Positions 9,938 to 18,853 of a stretch of DNA of 64,000 bases are shown here, piece by piece. Below the pieces are notes generated by a model. That model did not search any database. It saw only the letters and a list, made by a program, of their open reading frames with translations, and was not told the origin of the DNA. The translations under genes and the position numbers were made by a program. Positions within the stretch are counted from its first letter, which is position 1, and each line of letters starts with the position of its first letter. The stretch spans positions 20,447-84,446 of the forward strand of contig JACWEK010000002.1 in the NCBI GenBank assembly GCA_014653535.1, in the 5' to 3' direction. The stretch comes from Pelagibacterales bacterium SAG-MED43. GTDB taxonomy: Bacteria; Pseudomonadota; Alphaproteobacteria; Pelagibacterales; Pelagibacteraceae.

Positions 9938-11095
9938 ATGACAAAAGAAAATAAATCATTGAAGATTAAAACTTCTTCAAGACGTAAGTTCTTTAAAACT
10001 GCTGCTAAAGCAGGAGCTGTTGCTGCAGCTACTGTTGCAATGCCAAACATTGCAAGAGCAGACGGTCATGTAACATTAAAGATGCAAGCAGCTTGGCCTT
10101 CAGGCGCTAACATCTTTTTTGAAATGGCTGGGGATTACTGTAACATGGTTAAAGAAATGTCTGGAGGTTCACTTAAGATTGATCTTCAACCAGTAGGTTC
10201 AGTTGTAAAAACTTCAGAAATAGGTGCAGCTGTTAGTGACGGTAACTTAGATATGGGTCACTGGGTAACAGCATATTGGTATGGAAAAAATCCTGCCGCT
10301 TCACTATTTGGAACTGGTCCTTCATATGGAATGTCATCTCAAGAAGTTATGGGATGGATGGAGTATGGTGGAGGAAGAAAACTGTATGATGAAGCAGTAG
10401 CTTCAGTTGGATTCGATTATATTGGATTCTTTCATATGCCTATGCCAGCACAACCTTTTGGTTGGTTCAAAAAGAACGTAACAAAAGTATCTGATGTTAA
10501 AGGTATGAAGTATAGAACGGTTGGTTTAGCGACTAACGTTTTGACTGCTATGGGAATGGTCGTAAGACAATTACCAGGTGGTGAAATTCAACCAGCGATG
10601 AAAACTGGTTTGATCGATGCTGCAGAGTTTAACAACCCTACATCAGACTCACAGTTTGGAATGCAAGACGTATCTAAACACTATCACTTAGGTAGTTTCC
10701 ACCAGTCTCAAGAAATGTTTGAGATACCGGTGAACAAGAAAAGATACAATAGCCTTTCACCTGCTCATCAAGCTATCTTGAAAAATGCTGCTTATGCTGC
10801 AAACTCAGATAACTACTTTAAAGCTTTAGTTAGATATTCAGCTGACTTAGCTAAGTTGATGAATGAGCATAAGGTAAATGTTTACCAAACATCTGATGCA
10901 ATTTTAGCTGAACAATTAAAAGGTTGGGATAAAATTGTTGGTGATTTTTCAAAGAAAGATCCTTTCTTTAAGAAAATTATCGAATCTCAAAAAGCATATG
11001 CTAAGAGAACTATGAAGTATCTGTTGATGAATCAACCGAACTACAAATTAGCTTATGAAAATGAGTTTGGTCCAATTGGAAAAGTTAAAATTTAA
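9938..11095 (+). CDS. TRAP transporter substrate-binding protein DctP family, Tat signal
   Basis: SSRRKFFKTAAKAGAVAAATVAMPNIARA twin-arginine signal; DctP-like body; followed by DctQ and DctM subunits; GAGGAG ribosome-binding site. Confidence 0.92.
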   Translation: MTKENKSLKIKTSSRRKFFKTAAKAGAVAAATVAMPNIARADGHVTLKMQAAWPSGANIFFEMAGDYCNMVKEMSGGSLKIDLQPVGSVVKTSEIGAAVSDGNLDMGHWVTAYWYGKNPAASLFGTGPSYGMSSQEVMGWMEYGGGRKLYDEAVASVGFDYIGFFHMPMPAQPFGWFKKNVTKVSDVKGMKYRTVGLATNVLTAMGMVVRQLPGGEIQPAMKTGLIDAAEFNNPTSDSQFGMQDVSKHYHLGSFHQSQEMFEIPVNKKRYNSLSPAHQAILKNAAYAANSDNYFKALVRYSADLAKLMNEHKVNVYQTSDAILAEQLKGWDKIVGDFSKKDPFFKKIIESQKAYAKRTMKYLLMNQPNYKLAYENEFGPIGKVKI

Positions 11096-11112
11096 TTAAC
11101 TTTAAAAGATTT

Positions 11113-11148
11113 AAATTAAAGGGGGTTTAAAAACCCCCTTTTTTTTTG
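11113..11148 (+). terminator. Intrinsic terminator/attenuator between TRAP substrate-binding protein and permease genes
   Basis: GGGGGTTTAAAAACCCCC perfect stem at 11121-11138 followed by a run of T. Confidence 0.92.
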
Positions 11149-11176
11149 CCGAAATTTACTATACTTATAAATTATT

Positions 11177-11761
11177 ATGGAATCTTACATTAAATTTGCA
11201 GACACACTAAGTACTTCAATGGGTAAGTCTTTCTCCTGGTGCATAGTTATTTTAATGGGAGGCACAGTCTACGAAGTAGTAATGGCTTATGCTTTTAATG
11301 CACCTACATTATGGAATTTTGATTTTAGTATGCAAATGTATGGAGCTATATTGATGATGTCTGGTGCATATTGTCTTGCAACTGAAGCTCATGTAAGAGG
11401 AGATGTAATTTATAGATTATTTAGCCAAAAAACTCAGGCATGGATAGATTTAATCCTATATTTTATTTTCTTTTTTCCAGGAGTTATAGCTTTAGCATTT
11501 TATGGTTATGAGTATGCAGCTCAAGCTTGGAAAATTAAAGAGACTAGCTGGAGCAGTCCAGCTCAAATTCAAATTTATATGGTAAAATCTATGATCCCTG
11601 CTGCAGGTGTTATGTTAATTATTCAGGGAGTAAGTGAAGTATTCAGATCTCTAATCTGCATAAAAACTGGTATTTGGCCTTCGCGAATGGTTGTCGCTGA
11701 AGAAACAGATAAAATTTTAATGAGAACTTCTCAAGCAGAGGATAAGAACAATGTTATTTAG
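11177..11761 (+). CDS. TRAP transporter small permease (DctQ)
   Basis: Four-TM small subunit between SBP and DctM genes; MEAHVRGDVIY-like DctQ motif (TEAHVRGDVIYR). Confidence 0.88.
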   Translation: MESYIKFADTLSTSMGKSFSWCIVILMGGTVYEVVMAYAFNAPTLWNFDFSMQMYGAILMMSGAYCLATEAHVRGDVIYRLFSQKTQAWIDLILYFIFFFPGVIALAFYGYEYAAQAWKIKETSWSSPAQIQIYMVKSMIPAAGVMLIIQGVSEVFRSLICIKTGIWPSRMVVAEETDKILMRTSQAEDKNNVI

Positions 11762-13112
11762 TCTTACAAATCCAGAAGTTGCAATTCTAATGATGGGCGT
11801 TTTTTTATTTGCAGTATTATTAGGTTTTCCAATAGCTTTTACTCTGATGGCGATGGGAATAGGTTTTGGTTATTATGCTTATTACGATCCAGTTTTAATG
11901 GATCACCTTTTTGACAATAGAATATTTTCTTTATTCGTTAAAAATACTTACACAGTTATGGATAACAATGTGCTTACTGCAGTACCCCTTTTTTTATTTA
12001 TGGGATATTTGGTTGAAAGAGCTGGGATTGTAGCTAAATTATTTTTTGCAATAAGACTTGCCGCTCATAGATTGCCTGCATCTATGGCTGTAGCAGCATT
12101 AATAACCTGTACTTTATTTTCTACGGCGACAGGAATTATTGGAGCAGTGGTAACATTAATGGGCTTATTAGCTTGGCCTGCGATGGTTAAAGCGGGATAT
12201 GATAAAAAATTTGCATCAGGAATAATTTGTAGTGGTGGTTGCTTAGGAATTTTAATTCCTCCAAGCATAATGTTAATTGTATATTCAGTAATTGCACAAT
12301 TATCACCATTAAGATTATTTGCTGCAGCAATTTTTCCAGGATTAATGTTAGCAGGACTATATATTGGATATGCAATTTTTAGAGCATGGCTTAATCCTTC
12401 AATAGCTCCACGACCACCAGCTGAAGATATTCCACCAAGAGCAGAAATTTTAAAAGAAGTCCTAGTTTCCTTTGTTCCTTTGTTTGGTTTGATAATGCTT
12501 GTGCTTGGAACGATTTTGGCGGGGATTGCCACCCCAGCAGAAGCTGCAGCCGCTGGAGCTTTTGGTGCTTTAATTTTATCTTGGTTTTATAAAACACTTA
12601 AATGGCAAAATTTTAAAGAATCTGTCTTTTTAACAGCAAAAACTACCGCAATGATTATGTGGTTATTTATTGGATCTTGGACTTTTTCTTCAGTCTTTTC
12701 TTATTTAGGTGGTCATGAGGTATTTGAACATTTCTTTACATCAATAAATATAACAACATGGCAATTTTTAATAATAACTCAAATAATAATTTTTCTTTTA
12801 GGCTGGCCCTTAGAATGGACAGAAATTTTAATTATATTTGTACCAATATTTTTACCATTATTAGAAATATTTAATGTTAATCCCTATTTTTTTGCAATGT
12901 TAATTGCATTAAACTTACAAACATCCTTTTTAACTCCTCCAATGGCTATGTCCGCCTATTATCTCAAAGGAGTGCAAAAAACTAACGTTGAACTATTAGA
13001 AATATTTAAGGGCATCATGCCGTTTTTGGGCATAGTTATTTTTGGAATGTTTTTGATGTATATGTTTCCTGGAATTGCTTTATGGCTTCCAGAAGTATTG
13101 TTTGCAGACTAA
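11751..13112 (+). CDS. TRAP transporter large permease (DctM)
   Basis: Polytopic DctM family; GGCLGILIPPSIMLIVYS and FLTPPMAMSAYYLKG motifs. Confidence 0.95.
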   Translation: MLFSLTNPEVAILMMGVFLFAVLLGFPIAFTLMAMGIGFGYYAYYDPVLMDHLFDNRIFSLFVKNTYTVMDNNVLTAVPLFLFMGYLVERAGIVAKLFFAIRLAAHRLPASMAVAALITCTLFSTATGIIGAVVTLMGLLAWPAMVKAGYDKKFASGIICSGGCLGILIPPSIMLIVYSVIAQLSPLRLFAAAIFPGLMLAGLYIGYAIFRAWLNPSIAPRPPAEDIPPRAEILKEVLVSFVPLFGLIMLVLGTILAGIATPAEAAAAGAFGALILSWFYKTLKWQNFKESVFLTAKTTAMIMWLFIGSWTFSSVFSYLGGHEVFEHFFTSINITTWQFLIITQIIIFLLGWPLEWTEILIIFVPIFLPLLEIFNVNPYFFAMLIALNLQTSFLTPPMAMSAYYLKGVQKTNVELLEIFKGIMPFLGIVIFGMFLMYMFPGIALWLPEVLFAD

Positions 13113-13117
13113 AAAAA

Positions 13118-14443
13118 ATGATTGATATATTTTCGTTAAGTGTTGAAGATTTAGCCTCAAAAATCAAAGAAGGCCATTTAAGCTCAGTTGAAGTTTGCAA
13201 AAAATATATTGAAAGAATAAGTAAATTTGAAAAAGATATTAAAGCATGGACTCACTTTGATAAAAAAGTTTTATTGGAGAAGGCTGCTGACGCAGATGAG
13301 CACAGAAAATCAGGAAAACCTGTAGGTTCATTACACGGAGTTCCAATAGCTTTAAAAGATATAATAGGAACTGTAGATATGCCAACAGAGTGCGGAACAA
13401 CTATTAGAAAAGGTAAATCTTATTCTCAAAATGCTGAGATAGTTGAACTTTTACATTCTGCTGGTGCTATTGTAATGGGCAAAACAGCTACTTCAGAATT
13501 AGCATATCTCAGTCCACCAAAAACTACCAATCCTCATGATTACTCACGCACGCCAGGTGGTTCATCTAGCGGTTCAGCAGCTTCAGTTGCATCTCTAATG
13601 GCTCCACTTTCAATTGGGTCACAAACTGGGGGATCAGTTATAAGACCCGCTTCCTATTGTGGTGTCGTTGGATATAAACCAACTTATGGTTTAATTTCAA
13701 GAAATGGTGTTTTGAGAACTTCCTACGCGCTAGATCATATTGGTATATTTGGAAGAAGTGTTCAAGATGTAGCTTTACTAGCAAAAGTTTTAATTAAAAA
13801 AGATCATCATGATCCAGCAACTATTTATTACTCAGCAGAAAATATTTTAGAAGAAACAAAAAAAGGTCCTGCATATGAACCTAAGTTTATTTTTTACAAA
13901 TCAGACTATTGGAAAATAATTGATAAAAAATCTAGAGAGTCTTTTGAATACTTTATAAAGTCATTTAAAAATATTGAGGTATTTGATACTCCATCATATT
14001 TTAAAGATATACATAAATATCATCAGATTATTCATGAATCAGATTTGGCTAATAATTTTGCGATGTATTATAAAAAGTATAAAACAAAATTATCAAAATA
14101 TATGCAAACTGCTATAACTAAAGGCAACAAGTATTCAGCAAAAGAATATGCTGAGGCAATTGATTTTAAAAAAAGAAGTTATGAGTCTTACCAAGAAGTA
14201 TTTGAGGATTACCATGGTGTGCTATCGCCCTCTAGTCCTGGTGTAGCACCTAAAGGCTTGAAGAGCACTGGAACAGCAGAATTTAACAAAGTCTGGTCTT
14301 ATCTAGGAACACCATGTATATCTCTTCCGTTGCTTGAAGGTGAAAATAATCTACCATTAGGGGTTCAGCTAATAGGAGATCGTTATGATGATCATAGGTT
14401 TTTAGGTGTTGCTAATTGGTTAGAAAAGGAATGTAATAATTAA
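13118..14443 (+). CDS. Amidase (amidase signature family)
   Basis: TPGGSSSGSAASVAS, TGGSVIRPASYCGVVGYKPT. Listed ORF starts at 13082; the Met at 13118 (MIDIFSLS) avoids overlapping dctM. Confidence 0.92.
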   Translation: MIDIFSLSVEDLASKIKEGHLSSVEVCKKYIERISKFEKDIKAWTHFDKKVLLEKAADADEHRKSGKPVGSLHGVPIALKDIIGTVDMPTECGTTIRKGKSYSQNAEIVELLHSAGAIVMGKTATSELAYLSPPKTTNPHDYSRTPGGSSSGSAASVASLMAPLSIGSQTGGSVIRPASYCGVVGYKPTYGLISRNGVLRTSYALDHIGIFGRSVQDVALLAKVLIKKDHHDPATIYYSAENILEETKKGPAYEPKFIFYKSDYWKIIDKKSRESFEYFIKSFKNIEVFDTPSYFKDIHKYHQIIHESDLANNFAMYYKKYKTKLSKYMQTAITKGNKYSAKEYAEAIDFKKRSYESYQEVFEDYHGVLSPSSPGVAPKGLKSTGTAEFNKVWSYLGTPCISLPLLEGENNLPLGVQLIGDRYDDHRFLGVANWLEKECNN

Positions 14444-14444
14444 G

Positions 14445-14621
14445 ATGCAAAAATTTACTACGTTTTTAGGTTCTTTACTTGCGATTGCCTTTTTAGTGGG
14501 CCTTGCATTTACATTAACAAGATCATCGATGATAGGTTTTTTTGATGTATTGCCTGTTTATATTTTAATGGGTATCGCAATCTTTATGATGGTTTATGAA
14601 GCCTTCTTTGATAAAAAATAA
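14445..14621 (+). CDS. Small hydrophobic two-TM protein, 58 aa (not in supplied ORF track)
   Basis: Manual translation MQKFTTFLGSLLAIAFLVGLAFTLTRSSMIGFFDVLPVYILMGIAIFMMVYEAFFDKK-stop; starts 1 nt after the amidase stop and fills the gap to the next gene. Confidence 0.7.
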   Translation: MQKFTTFLGSLLAIAFLVGLAFTLTRSSMIGFFDVLPVYILMGIAIFMMVYEAFFDKK

Positions 14622-14638
14622 ATAATCCAAGTAAATCA

Positions 14639-15544
14639 TTGAGCAATAAAACTAATAATCTTTTAGCACTCTCACTTTTGTTTATCCAGCCAATTTTTAT
14701 GGCATCAAATTTAGTTGTAGCTCGAGGAGGTGTTGAGTATGTTCCACCAATTTCCTTAGCATTTTGGAGATGGACATTAGTTTTTTTAATTCTCCTACCC
14801 TTTACTTATGTAACCTTAAAAAAAAATTATAAAATTTTAAAAAAAGAATATAAAAAACTTTTTTTCTTAGGTGCAACTGGCTGCGGTATCTGTGGTGCGT
14901 TCCCTTTTTTAGCTGGTCAAACCACTACAGTTACTAATATGGGAATTATATATACGTCTTCTCCAATATTTATAATTTTGATTTCTAGTATTTTTTTTAA
15001 TGAAAAAATTAATTTAACTAAGATTATTGGGCTTATAACTTGTTTAATTGGAGTCTTTGCAATTATTATAAAGGGTGATTTTTACTTATTAATAAATCTA
15101 AATTTTACAATTGGTGATCTTTGGATGTTAGCTGCTGCTATAGGATGGGCATTATATTCAATTTACTTGTTTTATTGGAAATCAAAACTTGAGATTTTTC
15201 AAAGATTTACTTTGATTGCATTTTTTGGTGCAGTTAGTTTATTTCCTTTTTATATTGGGGAAGAAATTTTTTTTGAAAAAACTGTATTTAATAAACAATT
15301 TTTAATGTGGGTAATTTTTGCAGCTATTTCTCCAGGTATAATTGCATTCACACTTTATACTATTACACAAAAAAAACTTGGTGCCTCTTTGACCGGATTT
15401 ACATTATATATTTTTACAATCTATGGAGCGATATATGGTTATTTTTTATTTGGAGAAAAATTAGAAAACTATCATTTGATAGGAACAATTTTGGTATTTA
15501 TTGGTGTATATTTAGCAAAGAAAAAAAATGTTCAAAAAATTTAG
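14639..15544 (+). CDS. EamA/DMT-family permease
   Basis: About 10 TM segments with EamA repeats; TTG start. Confidence 0.88.
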   Translation: MSNKTNNLLALSLLFIQPIFMASNLVVARGGVEYVPPISLAFWRWTLVFLILLPFTYVTLKKNYKILKKEYKKLFFLGATGCGICGAFPFLAGQTTTVTNMGIIYTSSPIFIILISSIFFNEKINLTKIIGLITCLIGVFAIIIKGDFYLLINLNFTIGDLWMLAAAIGWALYSIYLFYWKSKLEIFQRFTLIAFFGAVSLFPFYIGEEIFFEKTVFNKQFLMWVIFAAISPGIIAFTLYTITQKKLGASLTGFTLYIFTIYGAIYGYFLFGEKLENYHLIGTILVFIGVYLAKKKNVQKI

Positions 15545-16346
15545 GAAGAATTTATTGCAATTAGTTTTAATTATCTTTTTTTTGTATTTTTTTGTTTTAG
15601 TATTTTTATACTTCTATCAGCGAAATTTACTTTATCATCCAAATGAAAATAACTATTCAGGAGATAAAATTTTAGTTGATATTAAAAAAGTTAAAATACG
15701 AACTTCAGATAACATTGAACTACTTGGATGGTATCATGAAAAAAATCTTAAAAACTTCAAAACTTTAATTTACTTTCATGGGAATGCAGGATCTTTAGAA
15801 AATAGAATTCATAAGCTGAATCATTTTCAAGATATGAATATCAATTTTTTAATTATAGCTTGGCGAGGGTTTAGTGGAAATAATGGTAAACCTTCTGAAC
15901 AAGGTTTCTATGAAGATGGAAAAAGTGCAATTAATTGGATTACTGAAAAACAGGTGGATGAAAAAAATATTATTTTATATGGAGAGTCATTAGGCACAGG
16001 GGTAGCTACACATTTAGCTCAAAATAAAAGTTATGCGGGCGTTATTTTAGAAACCCCATTCACATCAATGATAGATGCGGCCAAAACATTTTATCCTTAT
16101 ATTCCAGTAAATTTATTACTTAAAGATAAATTTGAAAATTATAAAAAAATTAAGAATATAAATGCACCTATTTTAGTAATGCATGGTGAGGCAGATCAAA
16201 TAGTTCCATTCTCAATGGGTAAAAAAATTTATGAATTAGCAAATGAACCCAAATATTCTTACTTTACCAAATATGACAATCATATGATGGAATACGATGA
16301 AAAGTTAGTTTTAGCACTTAAATCATTTCTTAAAAGTTTAAATTAA
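15528..16346 (+). CDS. Alpha/beta hydrolase with N-terminal TM anchor
   Basis: YFHGNAGSLENR, GESLGTG nucleophile motif, late His in DNHMMEY. Confidence 0.87.
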   Translation: MFKKFRKNLLQLVLIIFFLYFFVLVFLYFYQRNLLYHPNENNYSGDKILVDIKKVKIRTSDNIELLGWYHEKNLKNFKTLIYFHGNAGSLENRIHKLNHFQDMNINFLIIAWRGFSGNNGKPSEQGFYEDGKSAINWITEKQVDEKNIILYGESLGTGVATHLAQNKSYAGVILETPFTSMIDAAKTFYPYIPVNLLLKDKFENYKKIKNINAPILVMHGEADQIVPFSMGKKIYELANEPKYSYFTKYDNHMMEYDEKLVLALKSFLKSLN

Positions 16347-16395
16347 GACACATTCCAACCAAATAAAATTCAATATTATCTTTTAAGTTTAGAAT

Positions 16396-16959
16396 ATGAG
16401 AAGAATATTTTTACTAATTATTTTTATTTTTTCTTTAAAGAACGTTGTTAGTGCAAAAGATAATGAATTTTTAGCTGATGATTTATTTCATATTGATCAC
16501 ATGAATTCTCATAACAAAAATTTTGCCTTGTATTTTAAGGGTAGAGAAAAATCAATTTTGGCCAGAGGTGAAATTAGCAATTATATTAATGATTATCCAA
16601 AAGATCTTTATATTTATGATTATAATACTAAAACTTCATCTCCATTAATATCTTATGAATGGTTTCCGTCCCACGCAAAATATTATCTTCAGGAATATGA
16701 CTTTCCTGTATTTCCAGACGATTTTGCATACTATCTTCTAAAAGATAATAAAACCTTAGTTATGATAAGTGCAGTAAAAAGTTTTAATGCTAACTTTAAA
16801 TTTGATATTATAGAAAAAAAACTAGAGTTGTATCCTGCTAATGGAAAATTTGATTTTATCATATCTTCTTTTGCCAAAAATTGTGGTCATTCTAAATTTG
16901 AGGATAATTATAAATGTAGTTTTTACAAACCATTAATATCAAGCAACTTAATTAACTAG
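16396..16959 (+). CDS. Hypothetical exported protein
   Basis: Signal peptide-like N-terminus; no family recognised. Confidence 0.65.
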   Translation: MRRIFLLIIFIFSLKNVVSAKDNEFLADDLFHIDHMNSHNKNFALYFKGREKSILARGEISNYINDYPKDLYIYDYNTKTSSPLISYEWFPSHAKYYLQEYDFPVFPDDFAYYLLKDNKTLVMISAVKSFNANFKFDIIEKKLELYPANGKFDFIISSFAKNCGHSKFEDNYKCSFYKPLISSNLIN

Positions 16960-17869
16960 TTTGAGTAAAAGCCTCGGCAAATTTTTCAGCCTCAAATATT
17001 TGTAAGTCATCCTCTTTTTCACCTAAACCTAAAGCAATAATTGGAAGTTTATATTTTTTTGCCAAAGCTAAAAGAATCCCACCTTTTGCAGTTCCATCTA
17101 ATTTTGTCATGATAATACCTGTTATTGGAATTATCTTATTAAATTCTTCGACTTGATTAATTATATTTTGACCAGACGTTGCATCTAGAACCAAGATGAC
17201 ATCATGCGGTGCATCTGGATCTATCTTTTTTGTTACATTGGCAATTTTTTTATATTCCTCCATTAAATTTTTTTTATTTTGCAATCTTCCAGCTGTATCA
17301 ATTAGAACTTGATCAAAATTATTATTAATAGCTTCTTCAATAGCTTTGTAAGCAACCGAGGCAGGGTCAGATCCTTGTGATGATTTAGTTATTTGAACAT
17401 CTATTTTTTTTGCCCAATTTTCTAATTGTTCAATAGCTGCAGCTCTAAAGGTATCAGATGCAGCAAACATAACTTTATTACCGTTAGTCTTTAAAATTTT
17501 TCCAATTTTACCAATACTTGTTGTTTTTCCAACACCATTAACTCCAGAAATTAAGGTTGCATTTAGTTTATCTTTTTTTTTGAAAAAATAACTATTCTCC
17601 AAAGGTTTCATAAGAGAAATTATATATTCTTTTAAAATGAGATTGATTTCTAATTTTAAATCTTTATTTGGATTAACTTTCTTTGTTGAAATTATATCCT
17701 TTATCTCAGAAGCAGCTTCAATACCAACATCTGATTGAATTAAAAATTCTTCAATTTTATTTAAATTTTTATCATCTATTTCTTTTTTTATAATAATTTC
17801 TTTAAGACCAGATGAAAGTGCTGAAGCACTTTTTTGAAAACCTTTTTTAAATTTATCAAATATTCCCAT
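16952..17869 (-). CDS. ftsY: Signal recognition particle receptor FtsY
   Basis: GVNGVGKTTSIGKIG, DTFRAAAIEQL, DTAGR, TKLDGTAKGG. Confidence 0.97.
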   Translation of the reverse strand: MGIFDKFKKGFQKSASALSSGLKEIIIKKEIDDKNLNKIEEFLIQSDVGIEAASEIKDIISTKKVNPNKDLKLEINLILKEYIISLMKPLENSYFFKKKDKLNATLISGVNGVGKTTSIGKIGKILKTNGNKVMFAASDTFRAAAIEQLENWAKKIDVQITKSSQGSDPASVAYKAIEEAINNNFDQVLIDTAGRLQNKKNLMEEYKKIANVTKKIDPDAPHDVILVLDATSGQNIINQVEEFNKIIPITGIIMTKLDGTAKGGILLALAKKYKLPIIALGLGEKEDDLQIFEAEKFAEAFTQTS

Positions 17870-18693
17870 TATAATTTTATCAAAATTTCCTTTATATCTG
17901 AAACAGGACCTTTCATATGAATAGAATTTTTCTCATCTATAAAAATTGATAATTTTCCAGTTTCAAATTCTATATCTGTATTATGATCTGTGAGTTTATT
18001 TAATGTGCCAGCAAATGCTGTTGCGCATGCTGCAGTTCCGCATGCCTTCGTTAACCCGGCACCTCTTTCCCAGACTTTAACTTTAATTAAATTTTTATTT
18101 AAAACTTTAGCAATTGTAACATTACATTTTTCTGGAAACATTTTATGATTTTCAATTTGTGGACCAATTTTTTCTATGTCAAAGTTTTTTATTTCATCAA
18201 CAAAAAAAACAATATGAGGATTTCCAACATTTATTGCAGTGCCACCTAAATGCTCATTGTTGTTTATGTCATTAATTTTAATATTAAGATTAAGAGTATT
18301 TAACTCCTCTGAAAGGGGAATTTCATTCCATTTAACTTTTGCATTTCCAATTTCAGTTGTAACTAAATTATTATTTAGTATTTCAGATTTTAAATTTCCA
18401 GATAGAGTAGTTAAAATTATAGTTTTGTTGCCGTTTTCTTTTGAAATCAAATCAGCAACACATCTTGTCCCATTACCACACGCTCCAGACTCACCACCAT
18501 CAGAATTAAAAAACTTTAAATGAGCATCTGCAGTGTTATCTCTTTCAATTAATATTAATTGATCACATCCAATAAAATTTCTATCGCAAATTTTAATTAT
18601 TTGCTCTTTTGATAAATCAGTAATTTTTTGTCTATTATCAATGATAACAAAATCGTTACCCAATCCATCCATTTTAAAAGCTTTAATGTCCAT
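17869..18693 (-). CDS. dapF: Diaminopimelate epimerase
   Basis: GLGNDFVIID, ESGACGNGTRC, TKACGTAACA catalytic cysteine motifs. Confidence 0.97.
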   Translation of the reverse strand: MDIKAFKMDGLGNDFVIIDNRQKITDLSKEQIIKICDRNFIGCDQLILIERDNTADAHLKFFNSDGGESGACGNGTRCVADLISKENGNKTIILTTLSGNLKSEILNNNLVTTEIGNAKVKWNEIPLSEELNTLNLNIKINDINNNEHLGGTAINVGNPHIVFFVDEIKNFDIEKIGPQIENHKMFPEKCNVTIAKVLNKNLIKVKVWERGAGLTKACGTAACATAFAGTLNKLTDHNTDIEFETGKLSIFIDEKNSIHMKGPVSDIKEILIKL

Positions 18694-18740
18694 ATATCTT
18701 TATTTAACTTATTTATTGACTTTTTGAACCTCTATTATAG

Positions 18741-18853
18741 TTTGTGGCAGTTTCCGCAAAACGTTAAATTTGCGGTGTCTTTGGAAACAAAGAGATCGAC
18801 ACTAGTCAGCGAGGGTTCGCCCACTAGTGTGATTACTGCTGTGTGTAATAAAT
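18741..18853 (+). ncRNA. Structured 5' leader upstream of ffh, candidate cis-regulatory RNA
   Basis: GC-rich island in AT-rich DNA. Helices: CCGCAAA(18754-60)/TTTGCGG(18769-75); ACACTAGT(18799-806)/ACTAGTGT(18123 offset, i.e. 18823-30) with inner GCGA/TCGC; closing helix GCAGT(18747-51)/ACTGC(18835-39). A candidate structured RNA preceding ffh has been described in Cand. Pelagibacter ubique. Confidence 0.75.

Noticed and set aside
12065-12532. Minus-strand 155-aa ORF inside dctM
   Set aside because: Antisense to a clear DctM coding region; no recognisable domain.
18694-18853. Considered as the 4.5S SRP RNA gene (ffs) because of proximity to ffh
   Set aside because: Lacks the conserved SRP Alu/S-domain-like sequence (e.g. 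GGAAGCAGCCAAGGCAGA / tetraloop GGAA context); fits a cis leader better.
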